The position numbers and the translations under genes were made by a program. Source: CADEDH01 sp041394285 (GTDB lineage Bacteria; Actinomycetota; Acidimicrobiia; Acidimicrobiales; SZUA-35). Taken from it: a stretch of DNA of 64,000 nt. The first letter of the stretch is position 1; every line of letters starts with the position of its first letter. Positions 25,330-34,149 of this stretch are shown here, in pieces. The stretch covers positions 1 to 64,000 of the forward strand of contig JAWKIL010000005.1 of assembly GCA_041394285.1 (NCBI GenBank). The letters are read 5' to 3'. The notes beneath the pieces are model-generated. The model searched no databases. It saw only the letters and a list, made by a program, of their open reading frames with translations, and was not told the origin of the DNA.

Positions 25330-26451
25330 ATGAAGTTCGGTCTGCTCTACGAGATGGAGACGCCGCGCCCGTGGCACGAGCGCTCGGAGTACAACATCTA
25401 CTGGGAGGCGCTGGCTCAGATCGAGCTGGCCGATCGCCTCGGCTTCGACCACGTGTGGGAGGTGGAGCACCACTTCCTGGAGGAGTACTCCCACTCCTCG
25501 GCCCCCGAGGTGTTCTTCGGTGCCGTGAGCCAGCGCACCCGCAACATCCGCATCTCCCACGGCGTCCGGCTGCTGCCGTTCAAGTTCAACAACCCGATCA
25601 AGGTGGCCGAGCAGGCCGCCGTGCTCGACATCCTGTCCAACGGCCGGGTGGACGTGGGCACCGGGCGGTCCACCACGGCGGCCGAGCTCGACGGGTTCGG
25701 CATCGACTACGACCGGACCCGGGCCGAGGTCCGCGAGGCACTCGACATCCTGGTCAAGGCGTGGACCGACGAGTATCTGGAGCACGACGGGGAGCTGATC
25801 CAGATCCCCCGGCGCATGGTGGTGCCCAAGCCGATCCAGAAGCCCCACCCCCCGATGTGGATGGCCTGCGTGGCCCCCGACAGCTACGAGATGGCGGCCA
25901 ACCGGGGCCTGGGCGTGCTCAGCTTCTCCCTCAATTTCGAAGGGGTGGCCAAGGCCATCGACAAGTACCGGGTCACGGCCCAGACCCCGAACGACGTGAT
26001 CCCCAAGATCGTCAACGATCAGTTCGGGGCGATGGCCATCGTGCACGTGTGCGAGAACGCCGAGGAGGAGCGGGTGGGCCTGGCCGGGGCCCGCTGGTTC
26101 CTCCACCACGTGGCCAAGCTGTTCGAGCCGTTCATGACGAAGAACGAGCTCTACTCCTACGAGTACCTGCGCCGGGTGTTCGGCCTGGGGGCCGACGCCA
26201 ACGACCTGTCGGACGCCGAGATCAAGGAGCACCCGATGGTGGTGGTCGGCAACCCCGACGAGTGCGTGGCCAAGCTCGAAGGGTTCGCCTCGATCGGGGT
26301 GGACCAGGTGCTGTGCTTCAAGCAGTGCGGTGCCATCCCGCACGCCAACATCATGCGCTCGCTCCAGCGCATGGGCACCTACATCCTCCCCTACTTCAAC
26401 CCCGGCAAGCTGGCCGCGGTCGACACGCTCCCCACCGGCGTCGTGGACTAG
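25330..26451 (+). CDS. LLM class flavin-dependent oxidoreductase (luciferase-like)
   Basis: A 373-residue bacterial-luciferase-like monooxygenase, a TIM barrel using reduced FMN or F420. Diagnostic stretches are GFDHVWEVEHHFLEEYSHSSAPEV near residue 40, then ISHGVRLLPFKFNNPIKVAEQ and the phosphate-binding loop VGTGRSTTAAE. AAGGGGA stands 5-6 nt before the ATG. The substrate is unknown. Its last codons fall in a 24-bp tandem repeat shared with the convergent GGDEF-EAL gene; the two coding regions overlap by 4 bp (both use the TAG around 26448-26451). Confidence 0.9.
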   Translation: MKFGLLYEMETPRPWHERSEYNIYWEALAQIELADRLGFDHVWEVEHHFLEEYSHSSAPEVFFGAVSQRTRNIRISHGVRLLPFKFNNPIKVAEQAAVLDILSNGRVDVGTGRSTTAAELDGFGIDYDRTRAEVREALDILVKAWTDEYLEHDGELIQIPRRMVVPKPIQKPHPPMWMACVAPDSYEMAANRGLGVLSFSLNFEGVAKAIDKYRVTAQTPNDVIPKIVNDQFGAMAIVHVCENAEEERVGLAGARWFLHHVAKLFEPFMTKNELYSYEYLRRVFGLGADANDLSDAEIKEHPMVVVGNPDECVAKLEGFASIGVDQVLCFKQCGAIPHANIMRSLQRMGTYILPYFNPGKLAAVDTLPTGVVD

Positions 26452-26505
26452 CCGCCCGCCGGCGTCGTGGACTGGCCGCCCGCCGGCGTCGTGGGCTGGC
26501 CGGCC
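26431..26505. repeat. 24-bp direct repeat, three copies, spanning two convergent gene ends
   Basis: The core CCGGCGTCGTGG begins at 26435, 26459 and 26483, an exact 24-bp period. Copy 1 holds the stop of the LLM gene; copies 2 and 3 encode the C-terminal PAGGQ/TTPAGG repeats of the GGDEF-EAL protein on the other strand. Confidence 0.85.
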
Positions 26506-28394
26506 GGGACCTCGGTTCCGGCCGCTGCGTAGCGGTGGCGGGGCATGGCCAACACCTCCACCAGCGGGCGGGGCCGGGCGAAGTGGTAGCCCTGGCCGTA
26601 GCGGATGCCCACGGCGGCCACCGTCGCCGCCACCTCGGCCGTCTCGATCCCCTCGGCCACCACCCGGTAGCCGAGCTGATGGCCGAGACCGGCCACGCAC
26701 TCCAGCACCGCCCGGGCCCGGGCGCTGCTCTGGAGCCGGAGGGCCAACTCCGGCGCCGTCTTGAGATAGGTGCAGGGGAGCTGGTCGGCCAGCGCCAACG
26801 ACGAGGCACCGACGCCGAAATCGTCGATGGCCATGGCCGCCCCCAGGGCTTCGATGCGGCTGGCTTCGGCCGCCGCCCGGGTGATGTCGGTCATCACCTG
26901 GGACTCGGTGATCTCCACGATCAGCCGGCTGGCCGGCGCCCCGGTTCGCTGCAGCACCTCCCGCAGGTCGTGGTAGAGGCGGCCCGACAGCAGGTGGCTG
27001 GGGGTGACGTTGACCCCGAAGCGGAGCCCGCTGGCCAATGCCGCCTCCGCCGCCTGGATCAACATGGCCCGGCCCAGGGCCCGGTCGTGGCCGTAGTGCT
27101 CGGCCAGGGGGATGAACCGGTCCGGGGGGATGGTGGTGCCGTCGGGCCGCACCCACCGGGCCAGGAGCTCGTAGCCGCGGCAGTCACCGGTGGCCAGGGT
27201 CACGCTCGGCTGGGCGTAGGCCACGATCTCGCCCCGCTCGATGGCACCGGGCAGCTCGCGGGCCAGCGCCAGCTGGTCGCGCCGCCGGTCGGCCTGACCG
27301 AGCTGGTAGTGCTGAGCGGCCCGACCCCCGTTGCCCTTGGCCGCGTACATGGCCAGGTCGGCCCGGCTCAGGATCTCCTCGGTGCTCACCGCTTCGCCGC
27401 TCTCGGCGATCCCGACCGATGCCGTGACCCGTACCGGCGGCTCGTCGCCGATCGGCTCGCCCAGCGCCGCGATCACCCGCTCGGCCACGGTGTCGGCCCG
27501 GGAGGTGTCCAGCCCGCCGGGGAGGGCCACCACGAACTCGTCGCCTCCCAGGCGGCCCACCACGTCTCCCGATCGCACGAGCTGGCGGAGCCGGTCGGCC
27601 ACGGTGGCCAGCACCTCGTCGCCCCGGGCGTGGCCCAGCCCGTCGTTGACGTCCTTGAACCCGTCGAGGTCGATGAACAGGATGCTGAGGGCGCCGTGCC
27701 GATCGAGCATTGCGTCGGCCGCAGCCACCACCGCCGCCCGGTTGAGCAGCCCGGTGAGGGCGTCGGTCGATGCCTGGACGGCGAGCTCGTCGGCCAGCAC
27801 CGTGGAGCGGACGCGGGCGTCGACGGTGCGGGCCAGGATCAGGTGGACCACCGTCTGGTAGGACATCCCGGCCACCAGCACGGCCAGGCCGGTGAGGGCG
27901 GCCCCCAGCGACGACCGGGCCAGCGCCACGGCGACGTACAGCGCCCACTGGCCCACGAGGTACGAGCGCCCGGCGAGCGGGGAGCCGGCGAAGGAGATGG
28001 CGGCCGTGGCCGAGGCCGCCACCATGAACGCCAGCAGGAGCATGTCGACACCGAACCGGTCCGGGGTGGTGCGGTCGATGAGCACGAACGACGCCCAGAT
28101 CATGCCGTTCAGGCCGCTGATGGCGGCGTAGGTGCGCTCCCACCACACCATCGACCGGCCGCTGTTCGGCCCCCACCACCGGCCGTGGCCGGCGATGCCG
28201 AGCCCGTGGAGCACGGCCCCGGCCCACACCGCGCCGGCCCATTCCCACGTCCGGCCCGGGTCCAGATAGGGGCCAGCAAGCAGCCGGAACAACAGGGGGA
28301 CGGCCACCAGCGCGCCCAGATTGAACCACCCCATCGGCACCAGCGCCTCGAGCAGGAGATGCTGGCGGAGCTGGTTGCCACCCGCTTCGGTCAC
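26448..28394 (-). CDS. Membrane GGDEF-EAL protein (cyclic di-GMP synthase/phosphodiesterase)
   Basis: 648 residues. Residues of about 20-190 hold several hydrophobic helices, an integral-membrane sensor part of no known class. The GGDEF domain has an intact active site (GGDEF, 283-287) and an inhibitory site RSGD (274-277) five residues before it, so it can bind and probably make c-di-GMP. The EAL domain keeps the catalytic glutamate (ELL, E409-L411), Asn (NVTPS), EITES, the metal pair DDFG, Lys (YLKT), VAEGIET and Gln, so phosphodiesterase activity is also possible. The GTG start is divergent from the SCO6745-family gene across a large palindrome. Confidence 0.92.
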   Translation of the reverse strand: MTEAGGNQLRQHLLLEALVPMGWFNLGALVAVPLLFRLLAGPYLDPGRTWEWAGAVWAGAVLHGLGIAGHGRWWGPNSGRSMVWWERTYAAISGLNGMIWASFVLIDRTTPDRFGVDMLLLAFMVAASATAAISFAGSPLAGRSYLVGQWALYVAVALARSSLGAALTGLAVLVAGMSYQTVVHLILARTVDARVRSTVLADELAVQASTDALTGLLNRAAVVAAADAMLDRHGALSILFIDLDGFKDVNDGLGHARGDEVLATVADRLRQLVRSGDVVGRLGGDEFVVALPGGLDTSRADTVAERVIAALGEPIGDEPPVRVTASVGIAESGEAVSTEEILSRADLAMYAAKGNGGRAAQHYQLGQADRRRDQLALARELPGAIERGEIVAYAQPSVTLATGDCRGYELLARWVRPDGTTIPPDRFIPLAEHYGHDRALGRAMLIQAAEAALASGLRFGVNVTPSHLLSGRLYHDLREVLQRTGAPASRLIVEITESQVMTDITRAAAEASRIEALGAAMAIDDFGVGASSLALADQLPCTYLKTAPELALRLQSSARARAVLECVAGLGHQLGYRVVAEGIETAEVAATVAAVGIRYGQGYHFARPRPLVEVLAMPRHRYAAAGTEVPAGQPTTPAGGQSTTPAGG

Positions 28395-28484
28395 ACGACG
28401 GAGTATCGAGCGCCCGGACCTGGGGCTTGAGGACCAACCGGCGGCTGTGCGCCGTCGGCATGGCCATCATGACCGGCGCCGCCG

Positions 28485-28512
28485 GCACCGATTTCCCGCG
28501 GGAAATCGGTGC
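28485..28512. promoter_or_regulatory. Perfect 28-bp palindrome in a divergent promoter region
   Basis: The arm GCACCGATTTCCCG is followed at once by its exact complement, with no loop. It lies in the 133-bp spacer between the divergent GGDEF-EAL and SCO6745-family genes, 15 bp before the ATG at 28528. No T-run follows. Its length and central position favour a binding site for a dimeric regulator over a terminator. Confidence 0.7.
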
Positions 28513-28527
28513 GGCTAGAACAACCCG

Positions 28528-29469
28528 ATGGACCCCGCGCCCGACCATCGGACCCGCAAGCTGCGCAACCAGGCCGACGTGATCGCCGGCGTCGGCTTCT
28601 TCGCCGACGAGATCCAGCGGGCCTACGCCGCCCTCGGCTTCCACGATCCCGGCTTCGTCCGCAACGGCCTGCGGATGTTCAACTGGCAGCCCTACTTCCT
28701 GGCCCGTTCGGCCCCCATGGGCACGGTGTCGGGCGAGGTGGTGGCGGCCACCTTCGGCGTGTTCCCCCTCCACCGGGTGCTGGCCAACGTGGCCGACGGG
28801 CTGCAGCTGGCCGACTACCCCACCATGCTGGCCACCCGGCTGGAGGCCACCACCGCCGCCATGACCCGCATCCTGGGGGCCGAGCCCGACGGAGCGCCGC
28901 GGGCCACCGAGCTGCTGCGCCGGGGGGTCGACCACGCCGACGTGTCGGGCCGGGCCCTGTACGCCGGGCTCCGCTCGCTGCCCTACCCCGGCACCACCGT
29001 GGGCGACCTGTGGCACGCCTGCACCCTCTACCGGGAGCACCGCAACGACGTGCACATCTCGGCCTGGACCACGGCCGGGCTGAGCGGGGCCCAGGCCTGC
29101 CTGCTCAACGACCTGCGCCAGAACCTGGGGTTCAAGACGTTCGTGCGGACCCGGGGCTGGAGCGAGGAGGAGCTGGCCGACGCCGTGGCCGGGCTGGAGC
29201 GGCGAGGGCTGATCGAGGGCGAGGCCATGACGCCCGCCGGCCACGAGCTGCGAGAATGGATCGAGGCCGCCACCGACGCCCAGCAGACCCCTATCGTCGA
29301 CGCCATCGGCCCCGACCTCGACGAGCTGCTCGCCATCCTCGACCCCATGCGCCGGGCCATCCTGGCCGACGGCGCCTACCCGTCGAGCAACTATGTCCAC
29401 ACCACGGCCAAGGACCGGGGGGCGGGCGGAACGGCCGGCACCGCCCTCGGCGACGACGTGCGCGGCTGA
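28528..29469 (+). CDS. SCO6745 family protein
   Basis: A 313-residue protein matching the layout of the actinobacterial SCO6745 family: an N-terminal segment with ALGF...GYF-like spacing (WQPYFLARSAPMGTVSGEVVAATFGVFPLHRV), then helical repeats and a C-terminal winged-helix-like stretch (WSEEELADAVAGLERRGLI...TPAGHELREWIEAATD). The function of this family is unknown to me; the C-terminal part resembles MarR-type DNA-binding or sensor domains. No Shine-Dalgarno is seen, and a weak TAGAAC box precedes the ATG by 6 nt. The palindrome just upstream suggests autoregulation or control by an outside factor. Confidence 0.75.
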   Translation: MDPAPDHRTRKLRNQADVIAGVGFFADEIQRAYAALGFHDPGFVRNGLRMFNWQPYFLARSAPMGTVSGEVVAATFGVFPLHRVLANVADGLQLADYPTMLATRLEATTAAMTRILGAEPDGAPRATELLRRGVDHADVSGRALYAGLRSLPYPGTTVGDLWHACTLYREHRNDVHISAWTTAGLSGAQACLLNDLRQNLGFKTFVRTRGWSEEELADAVAGLERRGLIEGEAMTPAGHELREWIEAATDAQQTPIVDAIGPDLDELLAILDPMRRAILADGAYPSSNYVHTTAKDRGAGGTAGTALGDDVRG

Positions 29470-29599
29470 CCCCCTCTCCCGATCTGGTGTTCCGAGCCGC
29501 CGCCGGCGGCGGTCTGGGGCAGAAGATCACGGTCGACTAGCGTTTGTGGCACCGGGGGCCGGCGAGACCCAGCCGGCCCTGCACGCAAGGGGACCAGCA

Positions 29600-31297
29600 A
29601 TGCACGACCTGATCATCCGCAACGCCCGCATCGTCGACGGCACCGGCGGGGCGGCCTTCCACGGCGACGTCGCCGTCAGCGCCGGCCGCATCACGGCCGT
29701 AGCCCGCACCTCGGACGGCGAGGCGCCGATCGAGGGCCCGGCCACCCGGGAGATCGACGCCCAGGGCCACCTGCTCACGCCCGGCTTCGTCGACATCCAC
29801 ACCCACTACGACGGCCAGGTGTGCTGGGACAAGATGGTCACCCCGTCGTGCTGGCACGGTGTCACCACGGTGGTCATGGGCAACTGCGGCGTCGGCTTCG
29901 CCCCCGTCCGGCCCGGCACCGAGACCGAGTTGGTGGAGATCATGGAGTCGGTGGAGGACATCCCCGGCACCGCTCTCCACGAGGGCATCCCGTGGGGTTG
30001 GGAGACCTTCGGCGACTATCTCGACGCCATCGACACCCCCTACGTCATGGACATCGGGGCCCAGGTGCCCCACGTCGCCCTGCGCCATTACGTGATGGGC
30101 GACCGCTGCTACGACGACGCCACGGCCGACGACATCGTGGCCATGGCGTCGATCACCCGCCAGGCCATGCTGGATGGCGCCCTCGGCTTCTCCACCAGCC
30201 GCTTCTACGGCCACATCGACAAGCACGGCAACACCGTGCCCGGCACCGACGCCACCGCCGATGAGATCATGGGCATCGGCGACGCCCTGGCCTCGGTGGA
30301 CCATGGCACCGTCGAGATCATCACCGACCACATGGACAACCCCGACGAGCGGGCCTGGATCGAGTACATCGCCCGCCGCACCGGCCGCCCCGTGACCACT
30401 CTGGTTGCGTCCAACGCCTCGGAGGCGGTGTGGGATCTGGCCGAGCGCCTGGCCGCCGAGGGCCTGAGCTTCCGGCCCCAGGTAGGGGCCCGGCCCGCCT
30501 CGGTGCTGATGAGCCTGCAGGGCACGGTGAACCCGATGCGGCAGTTCCCGTCGTACGACGCGATCAAGAACCTCCCGTTCGACGAGCAGCGCCGCATGCT
30601 GCTCGATCCCGAGTTCCGGGCCAGGGTGCTGGCCGACGAGCCGAAGGTGTCTCGCTACGCCGACACCAACCGGATGATCTCCACCTGGGACCGCATGTAC
30701 GTGTTGCCCGAGGACCTCAGCTACGAGCCCGACTACCCCGATTCGGTGGGGGGTATCGCCGAGGCCAAGGGCATCCATGTGCGGGAGGCCCTGATGGACA
30801 CCATGGCCGCCGGCCGGCCGATCCTGTTCCTGCTCGGCGGGTACAACGGCAAGCTGGAGCGCCAGCGGGAGCGGATCGAGAACGAGCTGTCGGTGTTCGG
30901 CCTGAGCGACGGGGGCGCCCACTGCGGTGCCCTGTGCGACGCCTCGGTGCCCACCTACATGCTGGCCTACTTCTGCCGGGACCGGACCCGGGGCCCGAAG
31001 ATGGGCCTCGAGTTCACCGTGCACAAGATGACGCAGGACACGGCCCTGCTCTACGGCCTGGACGACCGGGGCGTGATCGCCCCGGGCTACCGGGCCGACC
31101 TCAACCTGATCGACTTCGACCGCCTGGCCCTGGAGGATCCGCAGATGGTCTACGACCTCCCGGCCGGGGGCAAGCGCCTCATCCAGGGATCGAGGGGCTA
31201 CCTGGCCACGATCTGCGCCGGTGAGGTGACGTTCGAGAACGGCGAGCCGACCGGTGCCATGCCGGGCCGGCTGATCCGGGGCGGGGCCACCGCCTGA
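29600..31297 (+). CDS. N-acyl-D-amino-acid deacylase family amidohydrolase, paralogue 2
   Basis: A 565-residue near-copy of the enzyme at 21994, with the same metal motif HTHYDGQ, the same Cys region GNCGVGFAP and identical long stretches such as DIPGTALHEGIPWGWETFG. Differences cluster in surface positions and in the QSRFADTTEM-versus-VSRYADTNRM region. AAGGGG lies about 7 nt before the ATG. A TAGCGT box lies near 29538, giving a leader of about 50 nt, unlike the leaderless genes. The stop overlaps the ATG of a second amidohydrolase, so the two form an operon. Confidence 0.9.
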   Translation: MHDLIIRNARIVDGTGGAAFHGDVAVSAGRITAVARTSDGEAPIEGPATREIDAQGHLLTPGFVDIHTHYDGQVCWDKMVTPSCWHGVTTVVMGNCGVGFAPVRPGTETELVEIMESVEDIPGTALHEGIPWGWETFGDYLDAIDTPYVMDIGAQVPHVALRHYVMGDRCYDDATADDIVAMASITRQAMLDGALGFSTSRFYGHIDKHGNTVPGTDATADEIMGIGDALASVDHGTVEIITDHMDNPDERAWIEYIARRTGRPVTTLVASNASEAVWDLAERLAAEGLSFRPQVGARPASVLMSLQGTVNPMRQFPSYDAIKNLPFDEQRRMLLDPEFRARVLADEPKVSRYADTNRMISTWDRMYVLPEDLSYEPDYPDSVGGIAEAKGIHVREALMDTMAAGRPILFLLGGYNGKLERQRERIENELSVFGLSDGGAHCGALCDASVPTYMLAYFCRDRTRGPKMGLEFTVHKMTQDTALLYGLDDRGVIAPGYRADLNLIDFDRLALEDPQMVYDLPAGGKRLIQGSRGYLATICAGEVTFENGEPTGAMPGRLIRGGATA

Positions 31298-32130
31298 TGA
31301 TCATCGACGCCCAGGTCCACTGCTACGAAGCCGACACCCCGGCCCGACCGTGGGCGGCCCACCTCCACGGGCCGCCCGAGGTCACGGGCGACGACATGGT
31401 GGCGGCCATGGACGCCGTCGGCGTCGACGGCGCCATCCTGGTGTCGCCCTGGACCCTCTACCGCTTCGACCCGAGCTACGTGGTGGGGGTCCAGGCCGCC
31501 CACCCGGGCCGGTTCGGGCTGGTCAAGCCGATCGACACGGCCTCGGATGACGCCGCCGAGGTGGTGGCGGACTGGGCGTCGGCCCCCGGGGCCGTGGGGG
31601 TGCGGATCATGATGGTGGGCGACGTCGGCCGCGACGCCGACCAGCCCGGGGTCAACGCGGTGTTGGCCTCGGCCGGCAAGGTGGGCCTGCCGGTCAACCT
31701 GCTGTGCTGGGGCAGGACCGACGTGGTGGCCGAGCTGGCCCGCCGCCACCCCGACACCCAGCTCGTGATCGACCACCTCGGGCTGCGCCAGCCGTTCGAA
31801 CCGCCGGCCCCGCCCGAACCGTGGGCCGATCTGCCGAAGGTGACGGCGCTGGCCGACTTCCCCAATGTGGTGGTGAAGGTGACCGGGGCCTGCACGCTGG
31901 CCCACGAGCCCTACCCGTACCCCGACATCTGGGACCCGCTGGCCCGCCTGTTCGACGCCTTCGGCATCGAACGCTGCCTGTGGGGCACGGACTGGACCCG
32001 GGCCGTCAACCTCCTCACCTACTCCCAGGGCGTGGAGCCCTTCGTGCTCACCGACCGCCTCAGCGACACCGAGCGCGACCAGCTGATGGGAGCGAACTCC
32101 GCCCGCGTCTACAAATGGTCGCCGAGCTGA
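31297..32130 (+). CDS. Amidohydrolase 2 family TIM-barrel hydrolase
   Basis: A 277-residue protein starting at IIDAQVHCYE, the strand-1 metal site of amidohydrolase-2 (ACMS-decarboxylase/LigY-like) proteins, with only one His where most have HxH. Later metal and catalytic points are LVIDHLGLR (His) and LWGTDWTR (Asp). Members hydrolyse lactones or decarboxylate aromatic acids. It is translationally coupled (TGATG) to the N-acyl-D-amino-acid deacylase paralogue, so its substrate may be a product of that enzyme. Confidence 0.87.
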   Translation: MIIDAQVHCYEADTPARPWAAHLHGPPEVTGDDMVAAMDAVGVDGAILVSPWTLYRFDPSYVVGVQAAHPGRFGLVKPIDTASDDAAEVVADWASAPGAVGVRIMMVGDVGRDADQPGVNAVLASAGKVGLPVNLLCWGRTDVVAELARRHPDTQLVIDHLGLRQPFEPPAPPEPWADLPKVTALADFPNVVVKVTGACTLAHEPYPYPDIWDPLARLFDAFGIERCLWGTDWTRAVNLLTYSQGVEPFVLTDRLSDTERDQLMGANSARVYKWSPS

Positions 32131-32160
32131 CCCGCCCGGGGCCGGTCGCCCTGCCGTGAG

Positions 32161-34149
32161 CTAGACCGGGGACACCTCCACCCGGGTGTCGTTGAAGCAG
32201 GCACCGTTGACCAGGGGGTCGCCGGTGTCGGGAGCGAGCAGGTTGAGGCCGGCAGGGTTGATCACATCCGTGCCGGCTTCGTCGTTCCGGCTCCCGTCGG
32301 GGGCGAAGCTGCGGCGCCAGATGCCCTTGGGGATCGACACCACGCCGGGGCGGACCTCGTCGGTGACCCGCACGGTGACCGGCAGGGCCCCCTGGGCGTT
32401 GCGGATCGTGGCCGCCGCCCCCGACACGAGGCCCCGGGGGCCGGCGTCGTCGGGGTGCACCAGGAGTTGGGCTGCGGGGCTCTGGAACTCACCGAACATC
32501 GAGTTGACCAGCTTGTCCGACGCCGGCGAGATCAGGGTGAGCGGCTCGGCGGCAGCCAGCGGTGCGTACCGGGGGGCGCCCTGTACCGGATCGACGAGCC
32601 GGGCCTTCCCGTCGGGAGGGAACGACTCGGCGAACTGGCGGGGGCTGACCGCCAACCGGGGGCCGGGGTCGGCCACGGCGTCGGTGATCGGCGCCGCCCG
32701 CCACGGCTGGCCGTCGTCGCCCACCAGGCCGAGGGCGTTGGCCAGGGCCAGGCCGACCTCGTCGTTGGAGCGGGACTCGCCCACCCGATCGATCACGGCC
32801 CGCACCGGCTCCACCGACATCGACCCGTAGCTGACGTTCACGTCGTCGATCTCGAAGCTGGTGGTGGCGGGCAGCACCACGTCGGCGAAGCGGGCGGTGT
32901 CGGTGACCACCTGGTCGTGGACGACGGTGAACACGTCGTCCCGGGCCAGGGCCCGGTCCACCGCTGCGGTGTGGGGGCACATCACGGCCGGGTTCGATCC
33001 CTGCACGAACAGCACCCGGTAGGGCGTACCGGCATCGGGGGCCAACCATCGGCCGATCTGGTGCATCGGCACCAGCGGCCGGTCGGCGGCCCGGGCGGCC
33101 CGGCGGGCGGCCTCGGGCCAGCGGCGCTGGGGGCGCAGGTCGGCCCCCGTGGCGTAGATCACCCCGGCGCCGGGCACGCCGAACGAGCCGGCCAGCACGG
33201 CCAGGGCCAGGATGGCCCGGGACGAGGCGCCGCCGTTGGCGTTGCGCTCCTGGCCCCACCCCAGGCGGAGCATGGTGGCCGGCGTGGCGGCCCAGACGTC
33301 GGCCAGCGCCTCGATGGCGGCAGGCTCCAGACCGCACACCTCGGCCGCCCGGGCCACGGACCAGTCGGCCGCCGCCGCCAGCAGCTCGTCGACCCCCGTG
33401 GCGTGGGCTTCGGTGAACGCCCGGTCGATCCGGCCCTGCCCGTGCCACCGGTTGGCGATGGCCAGGGCCAGGGCCACGTCGGTGCCGGGGCGAACGGCGA
33501 GGTGGTGCTGGGCCCGGCGGGCCATCGCCGTGCGGCGGGGGTCGACCACCACCAGCGTGGCCCCGCCCTCCCGGACCGCCTGGTTCACCAGCGGCGGGAA
33601 GTGGGTGTTCGACACGGTGGGGTTGGCCCCCCAGATCACGATCAGCTTCGAGTGCACGACGTCGGTGGGGTCGGCGCTGGCCATCGGCCCGAACACGCTG
33701 CCCCACGCCGCCGAGGCGGTGGCGGCGCAGATCGTGTGCTCGGCCGAGGTGGCACCGACGGCGGCAAAGAAGGCGTCGGTCAGGGAGGCCTTCTCCACCG
33801 CGGCGGCCGACGAGTTGTAGGTGTAGCCCACGATCGAGGCCGGTCCGGCCGGGCTGTCGATCGCCTCCCGCATGCGGTCGGCGATGAGGCCCACGGCCTC
33901 ATCCCAGCCCACCGGGCGGAACCGGCCGGTGCCCTTGGGGCCGGTGCGGACCAACGGGGTCAGCACCCGATCGGGGCTGTAGACCCGCTTGGCGTGCTGG
34001 CGGACCTTGGCGCAGATCCAGCCGTCGGTGAACGGGTTGGCCGGGCCGGCGTCGACCCGGGTGATGCGCCCGCCGGTGACGGTGACGGCCAGCGAGCAGG
34101 CGTCGGGGCAGTCGAGCGTGCAGGCGGTATGGCGGATCTCGCTGCTCAT
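32161..34149 (-). CDS. Molybdopterin-dependent oxidoreductase with N-terminal 4Fe-4S motif
   Basis: A 662-residue DMSO-reductase-superfamily enzyme. The N-terminal cluster motif is C10-x3-C14-x3-C18 with C46 (CTLDCPDAC ... WICAKV). Bis-MGD binding segments such as IVIWGANPTVSNTH, LFVQGSNPAVMCPH and the C-terminal barrel (VHPDDAGPRGLVSGAAATIRNAQG) follow. No twin-arginine signal is present, so it should be cytoplasmic. The molybdenum ligand could not be identified. The ATG at 34149 overlaps the stop of the SnoaL-like gene by 4 bp, making an operon. The reaction is unknown; formate- or thiosulfate-type labels would be guesses. Confidence 0.88.
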   Translation of the reverse strand: MSSEIRHTACTLDCPDACSLAVTVTGGRITRVDAGPANPFTDGWICAKVRQHAKRVYSPDRVLTPLVRTGPKGTGRFRPVGWDEAVGLIADRMREAIDSPAGPASIVGYTYNSSAAAVEKASLTDAFFAAVGATSAEHTICAATASAAWGSVFGPMASADPTDVVHSKLIVIWGANPTVSNTHFPPLVNQAVREGGATLVVVDPRRTAMARRAQHHLAVRPGTDVALALAIANRWHGQGRIDRAFTEAHATGVDELLAAAADWSVARAAEVCGLEPAAIEALADVWAATPATMLRLGWGQERNANGGASSRAILALAVLAGSFGVPGAGVIYATGADLRPQRRWPEAARRAARAADRPLVPMHQIGRWLAPDAGTPYRVLFVQGSNPAVMCPHTAAVDRALARDDVFTVVHDQVVTDTARFADVVLPATTSFEIDDVNVSYGSMSVEPVRAVIDRVGESRSNDEVGLALANALGLVGDDGQPWRAAPITDAVADPGPRLAVSPRQFAESFPPDGKARLVDPVQGAPRYAPLAAAEPLTLISPASDKLVNSMFGEFQSPAAQLLVHPDDAGPRGLVSGAAATIRNAQGALPVTVRVTDEVRPGVVSIPKGIWRRSFAPDGSRNDEAGTDVINPAGLNLLAPDTGDPLVNGACFNDTRVEVSPV

